Shown here: piece by piece, positions 17,201 to 25,389 of the stretch
How positions within the stretch are numbered: position 1 is the first letter of the stretch
Layout: each line of letters opens with the position of its first letter
Source of the DNA: Bacteroidota bacterium
GTDB lineage: Bacteria > Bacteroidota > Ignavibacteria > Ignavibacteriales > Ignavibacteriaceae
Length of the DNA: 64,000 nucleotides
Direction of reading: 5' to 3'
Assembly (NCBI GenBank): GCA_021813585.1
Contig: JAKAJV010000102.1
Coordinates: 1-64,000, forward strand
Position numbers and translations under genes: made by a program
The notes under the pieces: generated by a model
Databases searched by the model: none
What the model was told of the DNA's origin: nothing
The model's input: the letters and a program-made list of their open reading frames with translations, nothing else

Positions 17201-17530
17201 GTAGCCGGGCGTTCCGTTAAGCTGATTAATTTTTGCTAGAACGTAGGGAGTATATCCGTCGCTGTTATTTTGTCCCGAGCCTTTAGGAACTTCAATCGAG
17301 TGGAAAACAGAAACATCAACATTTATAGGATCCGGAGGGTAATCGCCGACCATCCCGTAATTATAATATACTGTCCTTATATTATTTGCATCGAGCGTTC
17401 CCTCGCGTTCTGCATCTGCCGTACCTCTCAAAGAATCCGGGACAACCGGCATAAGCTGCGCAAAGTTTTTGCTTGAGAACAATAATAGAATTACAAGAGA
17501 AAATAATTCTAATCGTAACAACTTTTTCAT
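14270..17530 (-). CDS. Large secreted FlgD-like/FN3 protein, partner of the TonB receptor (cassette 1)
   Basis: A 1,086-residue exported protein of no named family that I recognise. It has a signal peptide (1-24), an aromatic N-terminal half with the motif DPGWPGSWDGYFGK near 180, an acidic Ca-site-like segment YDGIDNDNDGITDE near 335, a second acidic stretch VGEGDGIPTEGEP near 425, an FN3-like region (GYKVYRSTDPTFLD, SFTDTTVTNGQTYYYAVCAY) and a FlgD/sorting-type C-terminus ending APGVGTYIGKFAIVK. All these elements recur in the same order in the 1,167-residue protein at 50597-54100. It lies 35 nt after the TonB receptor and 18 nt before the PorV-like barrel. I infer a surface-exposed glycan receptor or lid that takes the place of SusD. 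Confidence 0.72.
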   Translation of the reverse strand: MKKLLRLELFSLVILLLFSSKNFAQLMPVVPDSLRGTADAEREGTLDANNIRTVYYNYGMVGDYPPDPINVDVSVFHSIEVPKGSGQNNSDGYTPYVLAKINQLNGTPGYIMETGYRERQGQSPFHTNRVMRFEPRPPYNWGGKWVGYFQPNPDINKGRSPAISNDPRTWPDYWINKMDDPVDPGWPGSWDGYFGKAQVADEETYYVYDDQYYDAWDFYPDSRDHTRKGLGLRVEQRNFQWSNIQSENVIFSHYDISNESTTDYDENIIFGIYNDTGVGGEGFAPNGIIPNDDNNAFYTKDIGINIVYNWENHGIGMRGPTGYLGYSYLETPGNQYDGIDNDNDGITDESRHSGPGEKIVGQNNIMNYIQNHPEKYNIAKFEAFYGPITQRPAYKEGVWWTGDENMNWVARYCDTGADGVFGTHDVGEGDGIPTEGEPNFDITDIDESDMIGLTGFKFNRIRAGDGIGPVDNIVFFDDGHHWPERLYDFFTTPGSGFDNPLVQNYNIAFLFASGPFILPAGDRERFSLALGWGANLRELETTIRVVAQIYKGNYKFAVPPPLPAVHAYAGDKYITITWDNTAEQAINPITGTDDFEGYKVYRSTDPTFLDPRVVTTATGSGPIGNGKPIAQFDLKDGIAGFSKFTVEGVAYYLGDETGLSHSFTDTTVTNGQTYYYAVCAYNTGIDSLSVYPSENPITVSQTLRGGTILPKNVAVVTPNAPSLGLTPAQAIQLQHNEGSGVGDVSIKILNSDLVPDNHIFKLVFFNLSDSVRANYYSLVDETAHDTLFSYGYDLDGLGIGPVADGILPVVTTPTTISIDSANTGFASGSKTNLKLKSVYAPSFPITLRRRGFPNNLQVIFGSQVMDTSVAGIGMPSQRVKFKVIAKDPSGDIKLKFRFRNIQQSGTITRPTDYIEVLTAANSAPQKLLPTWEIQVDTTATGGTFQPPTDGDVYNLNLKIPYSNSDAFTFTTVQQKFDQQEAKQQFKEAYVVPNPYIGQASFEPQRFAVSGRGERRIEFRGLPQTCTIRIYTVNGELVQTIEHNGLQGFEPWGLRSRDNLSVAPGRYIFHVDAPGVGTYIGKFAIVK

Positions 17531-17565
17531 GTGAGTCGCTTGTATTAAATTTTTATTAAAATGTA

Positions 17566-20229
17566 CTATTTAGAATTAAACGAAATTCCAATTTCAATTC
17601 TCCTCGGCTCGTAAAACCTCGATGGATTTAAAAGCTGAGAGGCATCGGTGGCCGGAGTAAGCGAATAATCGGGGCTTCCCGTGCCGGCAAATACGAAGCC
17701 GTTAACCATGTCTTCATTAAACAAATTATACACGCGCGCAAACACGCTGAAGTTGAGAAAACCTAACTGGAAAAACTTTTCGGCGCGCAGGTCTACCAAA
17801 ACATAGCTGGGCTTTCTTCCGGAGTTTGTTTGCAAGTTTGCCGTAAAGCTTGCCGGACCAATTTGCGGAGTGTATGGCTCGCCGCTTCCGTATCTAACAA
17901 TTGCACTAAGCGATAGCTGATCTTGCACATAATAAATTACCTGCAGATTCAAAGTATGTCTTTGGTCCCAGTTGAACGGAATATCGCGCGGACGGGGGTC
18001 CTGACCGGCAGCAGCTCTATTTGCGGTCTCTCGTGGATCGCTTGAATTTCCGTTTGCGAATTGTAATGTATAATCAAGGCTTGCGCTAATCGGACCAATG
18101 CTGCGCTGATCTAATGAAAGAGTAATTCCGTAAACGTTGCCAAAGTCCACGTTGGTTAATCTTGCATATTCAGCCGCGGTGTAAGTGCTGACGAACTCTG
18201 TTCCGAGAAGATCGCGAATGTCTTTGCTGAAGAATGTAAGCTGGGTCCCGAGGTTTTCAGTTATCGCCTGCTTCAATCCAACTTCGTATTGAACAGTGAA
18301 CTGCGGGTTAAGATCGGGGTTGCCCAGAACGCCGTAATCAATTCCGCCAGCCTGCAATTGATCGAGCACAAGATAATTGGAATTGTTATAAAGATCGCCT
18401 AAGCCCGGCATCTGGTAAAAATGCCCGTAAGAAAAATAAATTGATGCGGTAGAAGTTAGTGGAAAGCTTAAGCCGACTCTTGGGGCCAATGCATATTTTA
18501 TGGTCGTCTTTTTTAAATAAGAAAGGGGAGCGCCTTTAATTGAATTAGCCGGGTTTTGAAGGTCGCTCGGCACAAAAGCGTTGGCATCGAATACTTGAAG
18601 TCTTAATCCGCCGCGGACAACCAGATCGCCGAGCTCAACACGGTCCTGCAGATAAGCAACACCTTGCCTCGGATAATAAGTTTCTACTTTTGGATCTTTA
18701 GGATTGGTGCTGTAATGCGGCTGAAGAGTTTGAACGCCGTTTACATTCGTCTCGCTTAAAAATCCAGGACTTCCGAAAGAAATTTTTGAGACTTCGCCTT
18801 CCAGTCCTGCTTCAATCAAATTTTCTCTGTTTGCTTGCCAGCTGTAATCGAGCTTAACTATGCCGTCGTTTGTCTTTTGAATAAATCTTGTCAGGTCAAC
18901 GCCCTGAATTATTGCGCCGTATTCGTAGCTGGCATCGCTCTGCGGTATTCCATCCTGAAGGTATCTTGGATCGTAAACACTTGAGTACTTATAATTCCTA
19001 TAATCAAAATAATTGTATCTGAAATTAAGCTTGTAAAACATCTTATCGCTAATTGTGTGGGTAACATCCAAACCTTGAGTGAGCGAAAAAGTTGTTTGAG
19101 TCGGAATTCCTTCGGGAAGAAATCTGTATGCGTTATTATATTGAGTCTCATCGAAGCTGTTAAAAATAGCTACGTAGCTTAATTGTAATTTAGGTATTGA
19201 ATGGTTTGCAATCTTAAACTGTCCGCTCCACTCATGATGAGTCTGCATCGGAACTAATTTATTGTCACCGGTCGGGTTGAAAATTTTTTTCTCAAAATCG
19301 CTGGAGTCAGTCGGTAGAAATCTGTTTATACCGAACAGGTAACCGTCGTTTAAGTATCTTCTGCCGCTAACAAAAAAAGTAGTGTTGTTTAATATCGCCG
19401 GTCCGCTTATTGTTAATTGATAATTTTGAATTTGCGCAGGCCTGTAAGTGTTATCAAACGGATAGCGAATAACATCGGTTGTATAATAATCTCCAATATA
19501 CACTTCGCCGGAGTACTGAAAATTTTCTGTCCCGGTTCGCAGCACAGCATTAACCACGCCGCTCATAGCCTGACCGTACTTTGCATCGAACGTTCCGCTG
19601 ATTACCTGGACTTCCTGCAGAATTGATTTATCAAGCTGCAAAGTCGATGAGTTATCATATGGGTTATTAACCGTTACACCGTCAACCTGATACTGAACCT
19701 CGCCAATTCTTCCGCCTCTAAAATGCCCGTCAACCACGCCAGCCTGAAGATTTACAATATCGGTTAAGCTTTGGACGGGAAGATTCTGCATTGCTTCCCG
19801 GCTAACAGAAACGACAGAGCTTGTCTGATTGAATTCAACAAGCGGCTTTTGCGCAACAACAGTAACTGTTTGACCTTGAATTGCCTGCTCGCTTAAAACA
19901 ACATTAATTGTTGTTGTCTGGTCCGGTATAATCTTGATGTCTTTTACAATTTTAGATTGATATCCGATATAGCGATACTCTACGGAGTAGGTACCGGTTC
20001 TGAGATTAAGAATAGAATAATAACCGTTCAGATCGCCGGTAGTACCCATATTGGTGCCTTGCACTAAAATATTGGCTCCAATAAGCGGCTCGCCTTTGGG
20101 GTCGGTAATTCTTCCGGCAAGCTTTCCGCTCGTTTGTGCAAAGACCGGATAACCTGATAAAAAAATTATAAATGCAGCCGGCAAAAATTTAGAAAAGATT
20201 ATTCTTCTTGTGCGCTCCTTGATTAACAT
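17566..20229 (-). CDS. SusC-like TonB-dependent receptor with carboxypeptidase-regulatory-like domain (cassette 1)
   Basis: Outer-membrane active transporter powered by TonB, probably importing glucan oligosaccharides. The 887-residue protein has a signal peptide (1-32), a CarboxypepD_reg-like Ig domain (about 35-105: GKLAGRITDPKGEPLIGANI, TGDLNGYYSILNL), a plug domain (about 125-235, QNLPVQSLTDIVNLQAGVV, YQVDGVTVNNPY) and a 22-strand-type barrel ending in an aromatic strand. It is 35 nt upstream of the large FlgD-like gene. No susD-like gene adjoins it, unlike classical Bacteroidota loci. Its paralogue is at 54113-56878. The promoter probably lies in the 193-nt gap upstream, which also holds the terminator of the preceding gene. 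Confidence 0.92.
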   Translation of the reverse strand: MLIKERTRRIIFSKFLPAAFIIFLSGYPVFAQTSGKLAGRITDPKGEPLIGANILVQGTNMGTTGDLNGYYSILNLRTGTYSVEYRYIGYQSKIVKDIKIIPDQTTTINVVLSEQAIQGQTVTVVAQKPLVEFNQTSSVVSVSREAMQNLPVQSLTDIVNLQAGVVDGHFRGGRIGEVQYQVDGVTVNNPYDNSSTLQLDKSILQEVQVISGTFDAKYGQAMSGVVNAVLRTGTENFQYSGEVYIGDYYTTDVIRYPFDNTYRPAQIQNYQLTISGPAILNNTTFFVSGRRYLNDGYLFGINRFLPTDSSDFEKKIFNPTGDNKLVPMQTHHEWSGQFKIANHSIPKLQLSYVAIFNSFDETQYNNAYRFLPEGIPTQTTFSLTQGLDVTHTISDKMFYKLNFRYNYFDYRNYKYSSVYDPRYLQDGIPQSDASYEYGAIIQGVDLTRFIQKTNDGIVKLDYSWQANRENLIEAGLEGEVSKISFGSPGFLSETNVNGVQTLQPHYSTNPKDPKVETYYPRQGVAYLQDRVELGDLVVRGGLRLQVFDANAFVPSDLQNPANSIKGAPLSYLKKTTIKYALAPRVGLSFPLTSTASIYFSYGHFYQMPGLGDLYNNSNYLVLDQLQAGGIDYGVLGNPDLNPQFTVQYEVGLKQAITENLGTQLTFFSKDIRDLLGTEFVSTYTAAEYARLTNVDFGNVYGITLSLDQRSIGPISASLDYTLQFANGNSSDPRETANRAAAGQDPRPRDIPFNWDQRHTLNLQVIYYVQDQLSLSAIVRYGSGEPYTPQIGPASFTANLQTNSGRKPSYVLVDLRAEKFFQLGFLNFSVFARVYNLFNEDMVNGFVFAGTGSPDYSLTPATDASQLLNPSRFYEPRRIEIGISFNSK

Positions 20230-20370
20230 AATTTAAACCTAGAAATTTTTATCAAATATTAATAACTCCTCGCATATTTTTTCAATGATAAGATCACCTC
20301 GCTCGCAGAATCTTAAACTACGAGAAAGAAATTTGAAAATAATTATTTAAGCCTGCATTAAGCTTCAAAA

Positions 20371-20410
20371 TAAAAAGAGAACGGATGAAAGTTTTTCATC
20401 CCATCCGTTC
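20371..20410 (-). terminator. Rho-independent terminator after the CBM9 gene
   Basis: Arms GAACGGATG (20379-20387) and CATCCGTTC (20402-20410) form a 9-bp stem. On the minus strand the stem is followed by TCTTTTTATTTT. It lies 12 nt past the stop of the gene ending at 20423 and separates it from the TonB receptor operon. Confidence 0.82.
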
Positions 20411-20422
20411 CTAATAATAAAA

Positions 20423-22348
20423 TTACTTCAATAAGATCATCTTTGAAGTTTTACTGAGATAACTTCCGCCCTGGTTTGCTTTCAAAGTCATTCGATAAAA
20501 ATACACACCGGATGCAAGCTTATTGGCATTGAATTCAAAAACGTGCGTGCCGGCTGTTTGATGATACAAGTTCAAACTGGAAACCAGCTGACCCAGCGTA
20601 TTATAAATTGAAAGAGTTACTTCTCCAGTTTTGGGAATTGAATAACTTATTGTAGTAGAAGGATTGAATGGATTAGGATAATTTCCAAACAGAACTAGAT
20701 TTTCCGGAACAGTTTTGGCAGAATTATTCTTTACATCAGTCAGGACATTAGGATCCATGTACATCCATGCAGTTGGACCGGTGCCTTTATTTTCTTTAAA
20801 GAACCATGTCCTTGTACCATAATTGTTGGCAGGGTTATCGAAAACATCCGCGTCTAATACATCAACACCGCCGAATAATAAATGATCTCCCAAACCATTT
20901 GCATAGCCAAGCTTGGTAAGATCAATCTTCAATTCAACTGTGTATCCGGTATCTATATCTGTATTGTCATTAACCGTACCGTGGACCTGCATTCCTAATG
21001 TGGCAATTCCTTGCTTAACAAGCGTATCGAGGTCCTCATCAGCATTTGGATTTCCACTAGAATCAAAATCTGCTAACAAGTTTAAGAACTGCATTACATG
21101 ATCGGAATTAACGGAATCTCTTAATCCCAATACGAAACGAACCCCATCTTTCTGATCTTGATTGGTAGCGCCGCCTTCAATTAACTGATCCGCAACATTA
21201 GCACCGAGATATAAGTAGTTTCCTTTGAAGAACATTTTAACAGTAGCATCTGCCGGGTCTAATACCTGTGGTGGAGGATCGGTTGGCGGATTTGATGTAC
21301 TTACTTCGTACCATGCACTCATACTCTTTCCAAGACCAGTGTAGCTGTTTACCGTAGCAAGATCGCCGTATTTAATTTTAAAAGTTGCAGCGCCGTTCCA
21401 AACTGCTTCATTTAAATTTCCGTCAATGGCAGGGTCTGTATCCTTGGCTCCATTAGGAATAACAAGATCCGGAGGTATTTCCGGCGCTGGCCCTGAATTA
21501 ACAGTTACATCAGGGCGTATATATATTCTTGCAGCGTTCTCGTTTTGGTCGCTCCAGGGATGCTGCCACCAGGCTTTACCAACAGCTCTTTTTGCTGGAT
21601 CAGGTTGCCAATACCAATCAACATCACAAATTTGAATATTAGTCCCGACAACATCGCCGTTAGTTTGCGTTGTATTGTACCCTAACGAATCGAGATTTAT
21701 CTGCATTTCAAAAACGTATCCTGTATCCGGTGAGCTGTCGTCATTAGTCGTTCCTTGCACGGTATAACCCATATTCCAGCCCATAGCTTTAATAGCTGAA
21801 TCGGTTAACTGATCTTGATATGGACCCATATAACCGTATCTTGGACCAGCGCCTTTTCCTCTGCCGCCGGTATAACTCGATGAAGTATCTGTGAACAAAA
21901 AACTAGGAAAAATTTCTTTGCGCCCTACTGGTCTAGTCCTTACATCTTTAACATTCATCAAAACGCCATCCCACCAAATAGGACCAGGCCAATCGTGACC
22001 GCCAATTGAAGAATCGGGAACTATAAAAGCAATGTAAAGTTGATTATTATGGGATAGGAACTTTACTGTGGCTCTAACTGTATCGAAGTAACCGTCTGGA
22101 TTTGGATAGCCATCTGTATTCCACCCGCTAGTTGGCAAGCCTGAGCTTGCGCCATAAGTAATATGAATCGAATCGGCTTTTGCCCAGGATGCTTCATTAA
22201 GCTTTCCATCCAAAACAATTGGCTCCGTAGTTTCTCTTGCCCAAACCGCATCCTGCCTTGTCGGCGGAATGCTCTGGGCATTTACTGCAGGCTTAAAGAC
22301 GAATAATAGCAGTAAAGAATAAAAAGTATACTTTATATACTTGGACAT
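20423..22348 (-). CDS. T9SS-sorted surface protein with two CBM9-like domains
   Basis: Predicted surface carbohydrate-binding protein without an evident catalytic domain. The 641-residue protein has a signal peptide (1-24), two CBM9-like beta-sandwich domains (about 33-275 with PIVLDGKLNEASWAKAD, and about 295-545 with PAIDGNLNEAVWNGAATF) and a T9SS type A sorting domain (about 550-641: NYPNPFNPSTTISYSIP, ending KTSKMILLK). The ATG has an excellent AGGAGG. It follows lacI by 78 nt on the same strand and may share its transcript, then ends in a strong terminator. The likely job is to capture glycan at the cell surface for the neighbouring TonB system. Confidence 0.87.
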   Translation of the reverse strand: MSKYIKYTFYSLLLLFVFKPAVNAQSIPPTRQDAVWARETTEPIVLDGKLNEASWAKADSIHITYGASSGLPTSGWNTDGYPNPDGYFDTVRATVKFLSHNNQLYIAFIVPDSSIGGHDWPGPIWWDGVLMNVKDVRTRPVGRKEIFPSFLFTDTSSSYTGGRGKGAGPRYGYMGPYQDQLTDSAIKAMGWNMGYTVQGTTNDDSSPDTGYVFEMQINLDSLGYNTTQTNGDVVGTNIQICDVDWYWQPDPAKRAVGKAWWQHPWSDQNENAARIYIRPDVTVNSGPAPEIPPDLVIPNGAKDTDPAIDGNLNEAVWNGAATFKIKYGDLATVNSYTGLGKSMSAWYEVSTSNPPTDPPPQVLDPADATVKMFFKGNYLYLGANVADQLIEGGATNQDQKDGVRFVLGLRDSVNSDHVMQFLNLLADFDSSGNPNADEDLDTLVKQGIATLGMQVHGTVNDNTDIDTGYTVELKIDLTKLGYANGLGDHLLFGGVDVLDADVFDNPANNYGTRTWFFKENKGTGPTAWMYMDPNVLTDVKNNSAKTVPENLVLFGNYPNPFNPSTTISYSIPKTGEVTLSIYNTLGQLVSSLNLYHQTAGTHVFEFNANKLASGVYFYRMTLKANQGGSYLSKTSKMILLK

Positions 22349-22426
22349 ATATCCTCCTGTCTTTCTTTATGGTTTAATTATGTTTAGAATTTCTGCAATC
22401 ATCTTTTGGATAGAACATCAACCGGT

Positions 22427-23443
22427 TCAGCTGTATCTGCAGCCGCAAGAACCTCCTATAACAAGTTCAATCGGAAGGACTTCAAAATGTGCTTCGGAGT
22501 TTCTTTTCTTTTTTGTAATCCTATTTAAAAGAAATTTAACGGCTTTAATTCCTAGTTCGGTAATCGGTACATGAATCGTCGTTAATCTAGGCAGAAGAAA
22601 CTGGCTTAGGTAGATATCGTCAAAGCCGGCTATAGCAACATCGTTGGGAATTTTAAACCCGAGCTCTTTAGCCGCTTCGTATGCACCTACAGCCATCATA
22701 TCGTTAGCTGCAAAAATTGCTTCAGGCCGAATTTCCTGATTCATCAAAGTAGTGAATCCAATTACACCGGACTCAACGTCGAAATTTCCGTTAATAATTA
22801 ATGAACTGTCTTTTGCTATTTTATACTTTTTTAATGCGCTTAAATATCCTGAAAATCTTTCCTCCGCATCGCAGTTCCCTTTCGGTCCGTTTATAATTCC
22901 TATCCTTTTGTAGTTATGCACTTTTATAAAATGCTCTACTACTTCGTAAGCTCCTTTGTAGTTATCAACTTTTATCTGGTCGATTTTACTAAATTCGCCG
23001 CATGTGTTAACAAGAATAACCGGGGTTTTGCTTTTTTGAATTATTTCAGAAACTTCGTTTTGCATTTGCGGGGCCATTAAAATTACACCGTCAACTCTTC
23101 CGCTGCCCATAAGCTCAATAAGAGTTTCAATTATATTCCTCTGGCTGTGGGAGCTAGAAATTAACACGTGCCAATTGTTTTTGTAAGCTTCTTCGTCTAT
23201 GCTGTGGATAAAGTCCATAAAGAACTCACCGACAAGGTCCGGCAATACAACGCCAATAGTTTCTGTAGACTGCTTCGAGAGGCTTCGGGCAATAGGATTG
23301 GGGATATAATTTAATTCTTCGACTATTTTTAATATTTTTTCTTTTGTTTTTGGTTTAACAAGCTCACCCCCATTCAATGCTCTAGATACGGTAGCAATAG
23401 AAACGCCAGCTTTAAGAGCTACTTTGTGAATATCAATTTTCAT
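22427..23443 (-). CDS. LacI-family transcriptional regulator of the glucan locus
   Basis: Sugar-responsive repressor. The 338-residue length is standard. The helix-turn-helix and hinge occupy about 3-58 (DIHKVALKAGVSIATVSRAL; ARSLSKQST), and the periplasmic-binding-like effector domain fills 60-338 (ETIGVVLPDLVGEFF, RVDGVILMAPQ, PEAIFAANDMMAVGAYEAA, DVAIAGFDDIYLS). A perfect 14-bp LacI-type palindrome lies 112 nt upstream, consistent with autoregulation, and the same sequence occurs in the divergent promoter at 34866-35122. I infer it controls the GH94/GH2/GH144/ABC genes and the six-hairpin gene at 35123. The effector is unknown, presumably an oligosaccharide or phosphorolysis product. Confidence 0.92.
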   Translation of the reverse strand: MKIDIHKVALKAGVSIATVSRALNGGELVKPKTKEKILKIVEELNYIPNPIARSLSKQSTETIGVVLPDLVGEFFMDFIHSIDEEAYKNNWHVLISSSHSQRNIIETLIELMGSGRVDGVILMAPQMQNEVSEIIQKSKTPVILVNTCGEFSKIDQIKVDNYKGAYEVVEHFIKVHNYKRIGIINGPKGNCDAEERFSGYLSALKKYKIAKDSSLIINGNFDVESGVIGFTTLMNQEIRPEAIFAANDMMAVGAYEAAKELGFKIPNDVAIAGFDDIYLSQFLLPRLTTIHVPITELGIKAVKFLLNRITKKKRNSEAHFEVLPIELVIGGSCGCRYS

Positions 23444-23554
23444 CTTTAATTAAGCAGTAAAATATTTGTTTCGATATTTATTTTTTTCTTAGATAGTTTA
23501 TCTGCAAAACCGCAACAGTAAAGGTTGAATAGAGATCGACGAATTCGAGAAAAA

Positions 23555-23570
23555 ATGTAAACGTTTACAT
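23555..23570. promoter_or_regulatory. LacI-type operator upstream of lacI
   Basis: Perfect palindrome ATGTAAACGTTTACAT with the central CG typical of LacI-family sites. It lies between the lacI start (23443) and the end of the ABC permease operon (23640), so it most likely serves the lacI promoter. Two further copies of the 14-bp core are at 34911 and 34969. Confidence 0.8.
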
Positions 23571-23639
23571 TCATACGAAACCTAATAAACAAAATTCTAT
23601 TTGTCAAGTTATATTTTTCAAAACATGATTATTTTTTCG

Positions 23640-24449
23640 CTATCCTTTAACTCCGCCAAGCATTATTCCTTTTATATAATACTTCTGAAGCGAAAGGAAG
23701 ACAAGAACCACAGGAATAATTGTAACAACCGAGCCGGCCATCATTAACTCGGTATCCTGATTGTGCTCACCCATCAGATTAGCAAGTGCTACCGGCAAGG
23801 TATACATTGAGTCGTTAGTCATAACAATCAACGGCCAAAGGAAATCATTCCACGTTCCCATGAATGTAAATATTGCCAGTGTAATCAGAATCGGTTTTGC
23901 CAAAGGCAGAATTAGAGTAAAGTATATTTGAAAATCATTTGCCCCGTCCATTTTTGCAGCCTCTATCAGGCTATCCGGTATTGCAAGCAAATATTGTCTT
24001 ATCAGAAATATTCCGAAAACAGATGCCATTCCTGGTATAACGATAGCCATGTATGTGTTTATTAGCCCCATATATTTCAACATTAAAAACAGCGGCAGCA
24101 TTGTTACCTGAGCAGGGACTATCATAAAACTGAGAAGTAATTTGAATAGACTTTTCTCTCCTGAAAACCTGTACTTTGCGAAAGCATATCCAGCCATTGA
24201 ATTTATGAATAAAGAAACAATTGTAACGCCTACAGACACTATTACGCTGTTAAAAAAATATTTAACAATGTTCAGTCGAGAGAATAAATTTTTATACTGC
24301 ACCAAAGTAAATTTATCGGGAAGAAATCTAGGCGGATAAACATTGGATTGCCCGTTTGCCATTAACGAAGATGAAAGCATCCATACTATAGGCATAAGGC
24401 ATAGAACCGCTGCACCGATTAGGATTATATATAGGAATGCTTTTTTCAT
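23640..24449 (-). CDS. Carbohydrate ABC transporter permease, MalG type (CUT1)
   Basis: Inner-membrane permease that imports oligosaccharides with the partner permease and binding protein. The 269-residue protein has six predicted membrane segments and the cytoplasmic EAA loop EAAKMDGANDFQIYFTLILP, which contacts the ATPase. The C-terminal KYYIKGIMLGGVKG is a hallmark of MalG-like subunits. Its ATG overlaps the stop of the other permease gene by 4 nt (ATGA). It is the last gene of the operon. No ATP-binding subunit follows; the next gene is lacI. A shared MsmX-type ATPase elsewhere is the usual explanation in other bacteria. Confidence 0.93.
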   Translation of the reverse strand: MKKAFLYIILIGAAVLCLMPIVWMLSSSLMANGQSNVYPPRFLPDKFTLVQYKNLFSRLNIVKYFFNSVIVSVGVTIVSLFINSMAGYAFAKYRFSGEKSLFKLLLSFMIVPAQVTMLPLFLMLKYMGLINTYMAIVIPGMASVFGIFLIRQYLLAIPDSLIEAAKMDGANDFQIYFTLILPLAKPILITLAIFTFMGTWNDFLWPLIVMTNDSMYTLPVALANLMGEHNQDTELMMAGSVVTIIPVVLVFLSLQKYYIKGIMLGGVKG

Positions 24450-25330
24450 ACCGCAGTTTCTTTCTGTAACTTTAGCTGAATAAGACTAATTAAAAGAATT
24501 ATGAAGAACAGAATGAAAGCCAATGCGGCTGAATATCCCATATTCCACCAGCGGAATCCCTCTTGATACATATATAAAACAATGCTTAGCGTGCTGTTTA
24601 ACGGACCTCCCTGCGTCATTACGTAAGGCTCTGCAAACAACTGGAAATAACCGATCATTGTAATGATGCTAACAAACAAGGTTGTAGGCGCCAGCATTGG
24701 CAGCGTGATGTTCTTGAATTTGTTCCATCCGGATGCGCCTTCTATATTTGCGGCCTCATACAAATCTTCGGGAATATTTTGCAGGCCGGCAATAAATATT
24801 ATCATATTATATCCGAAATTTTTCCACACCGCCATTAGTATTATTGCCGGCATGGCCCAGTGAGGATTACCTAGCCAATCAATTGGATGGACTCCTATAA
24901 ACCCCAGCAGGTAGTTTAAAATTCCAAACCGCGGATGGTAAATGAAGCGCCACAAAATAGAGACCGCCACAAGTGTAGTTACAACCGGCATAAAATATAC
25001 AAGCCTAAATATTCCTTTAAATTTTACCAGCTTAGAGCTTAACAATAGCGCCGCAGCTAACGATACAGCAATTGAAAGCGGACCGCCTGCAATTACAAAG
25101 TAGAATGTATTTTTTAACGACTGCCAAAAAAGAGGGTCTTTAAAAATTTCTATGTAGTTTTGCAGGCCCACAAACCTGGCATAACTAAAATTGCCTAACG
25201 AATAAATATCAAAATCCGTAAAGCTCATCAGCAAAGCTGCGGCTACCGGTATTAAAAAGAATATAAAAATTGCCAGCAATGCCGGGGTAAGAAATAGATA
25301 CGCTGCCGATATTTTATTCTGATGTTTCAA
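24446..25330 (-). CDS. Carbohydrate ABC transporter permease, MalF/UgpA type (CUT1)
   Basis: Second inner-membrane permease of the sugar importer. The 294-residue protein starts with a short cytoplasmic tail and AAYLFLTPALLAIFIFFLIP, has six predicted membrane helices, and carries the EAA loop EAANIEGASGWNKFKNITLP. The 294-residue length without the large periplasmic insertion of enterobacterial MalF is normal for CUT1 systems. It lies 59 nt after the binding-protein gene and overlaps the next permease by 4 nt. With the cytoplasmic GH94 and GH2 enzymes encoded upstream, the imported solute is probably a beta-gluco-oligosaccharide. Confidence 0.93.
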   Translation of the reverse strand: MKHQNKISAAYLFLTPALLAIFIFFLIPVAAALLMSFTDFDIYSLGNFSYARFVGLQNYIEIFKDPLFWQSLKNTFYFVIAGGPLSIAVSLAAALLLSSKLVKFKGIFRLVYFMPVVTTLVAVSILWRFIYHPRFGILNYLLGFIGVHPIDWLGNPHWAMPAIILMAVWKNFGYNMIIFIAGLQNIPEDLYEAANIEGASGWNKFKNITLPMLAPTTLFVSIITMIGYFQLFAEPYVMTQGGPLNSTLSIVLYMYQEGFRWWNMGYSAALAFILFFIILLISLIQLKLQKETAV

Positions 25331-25389
25331 CTATTTTAAAAATTTTAATTTATTAGACTTTAACTCAAATAATTTAATAAGTACTATAT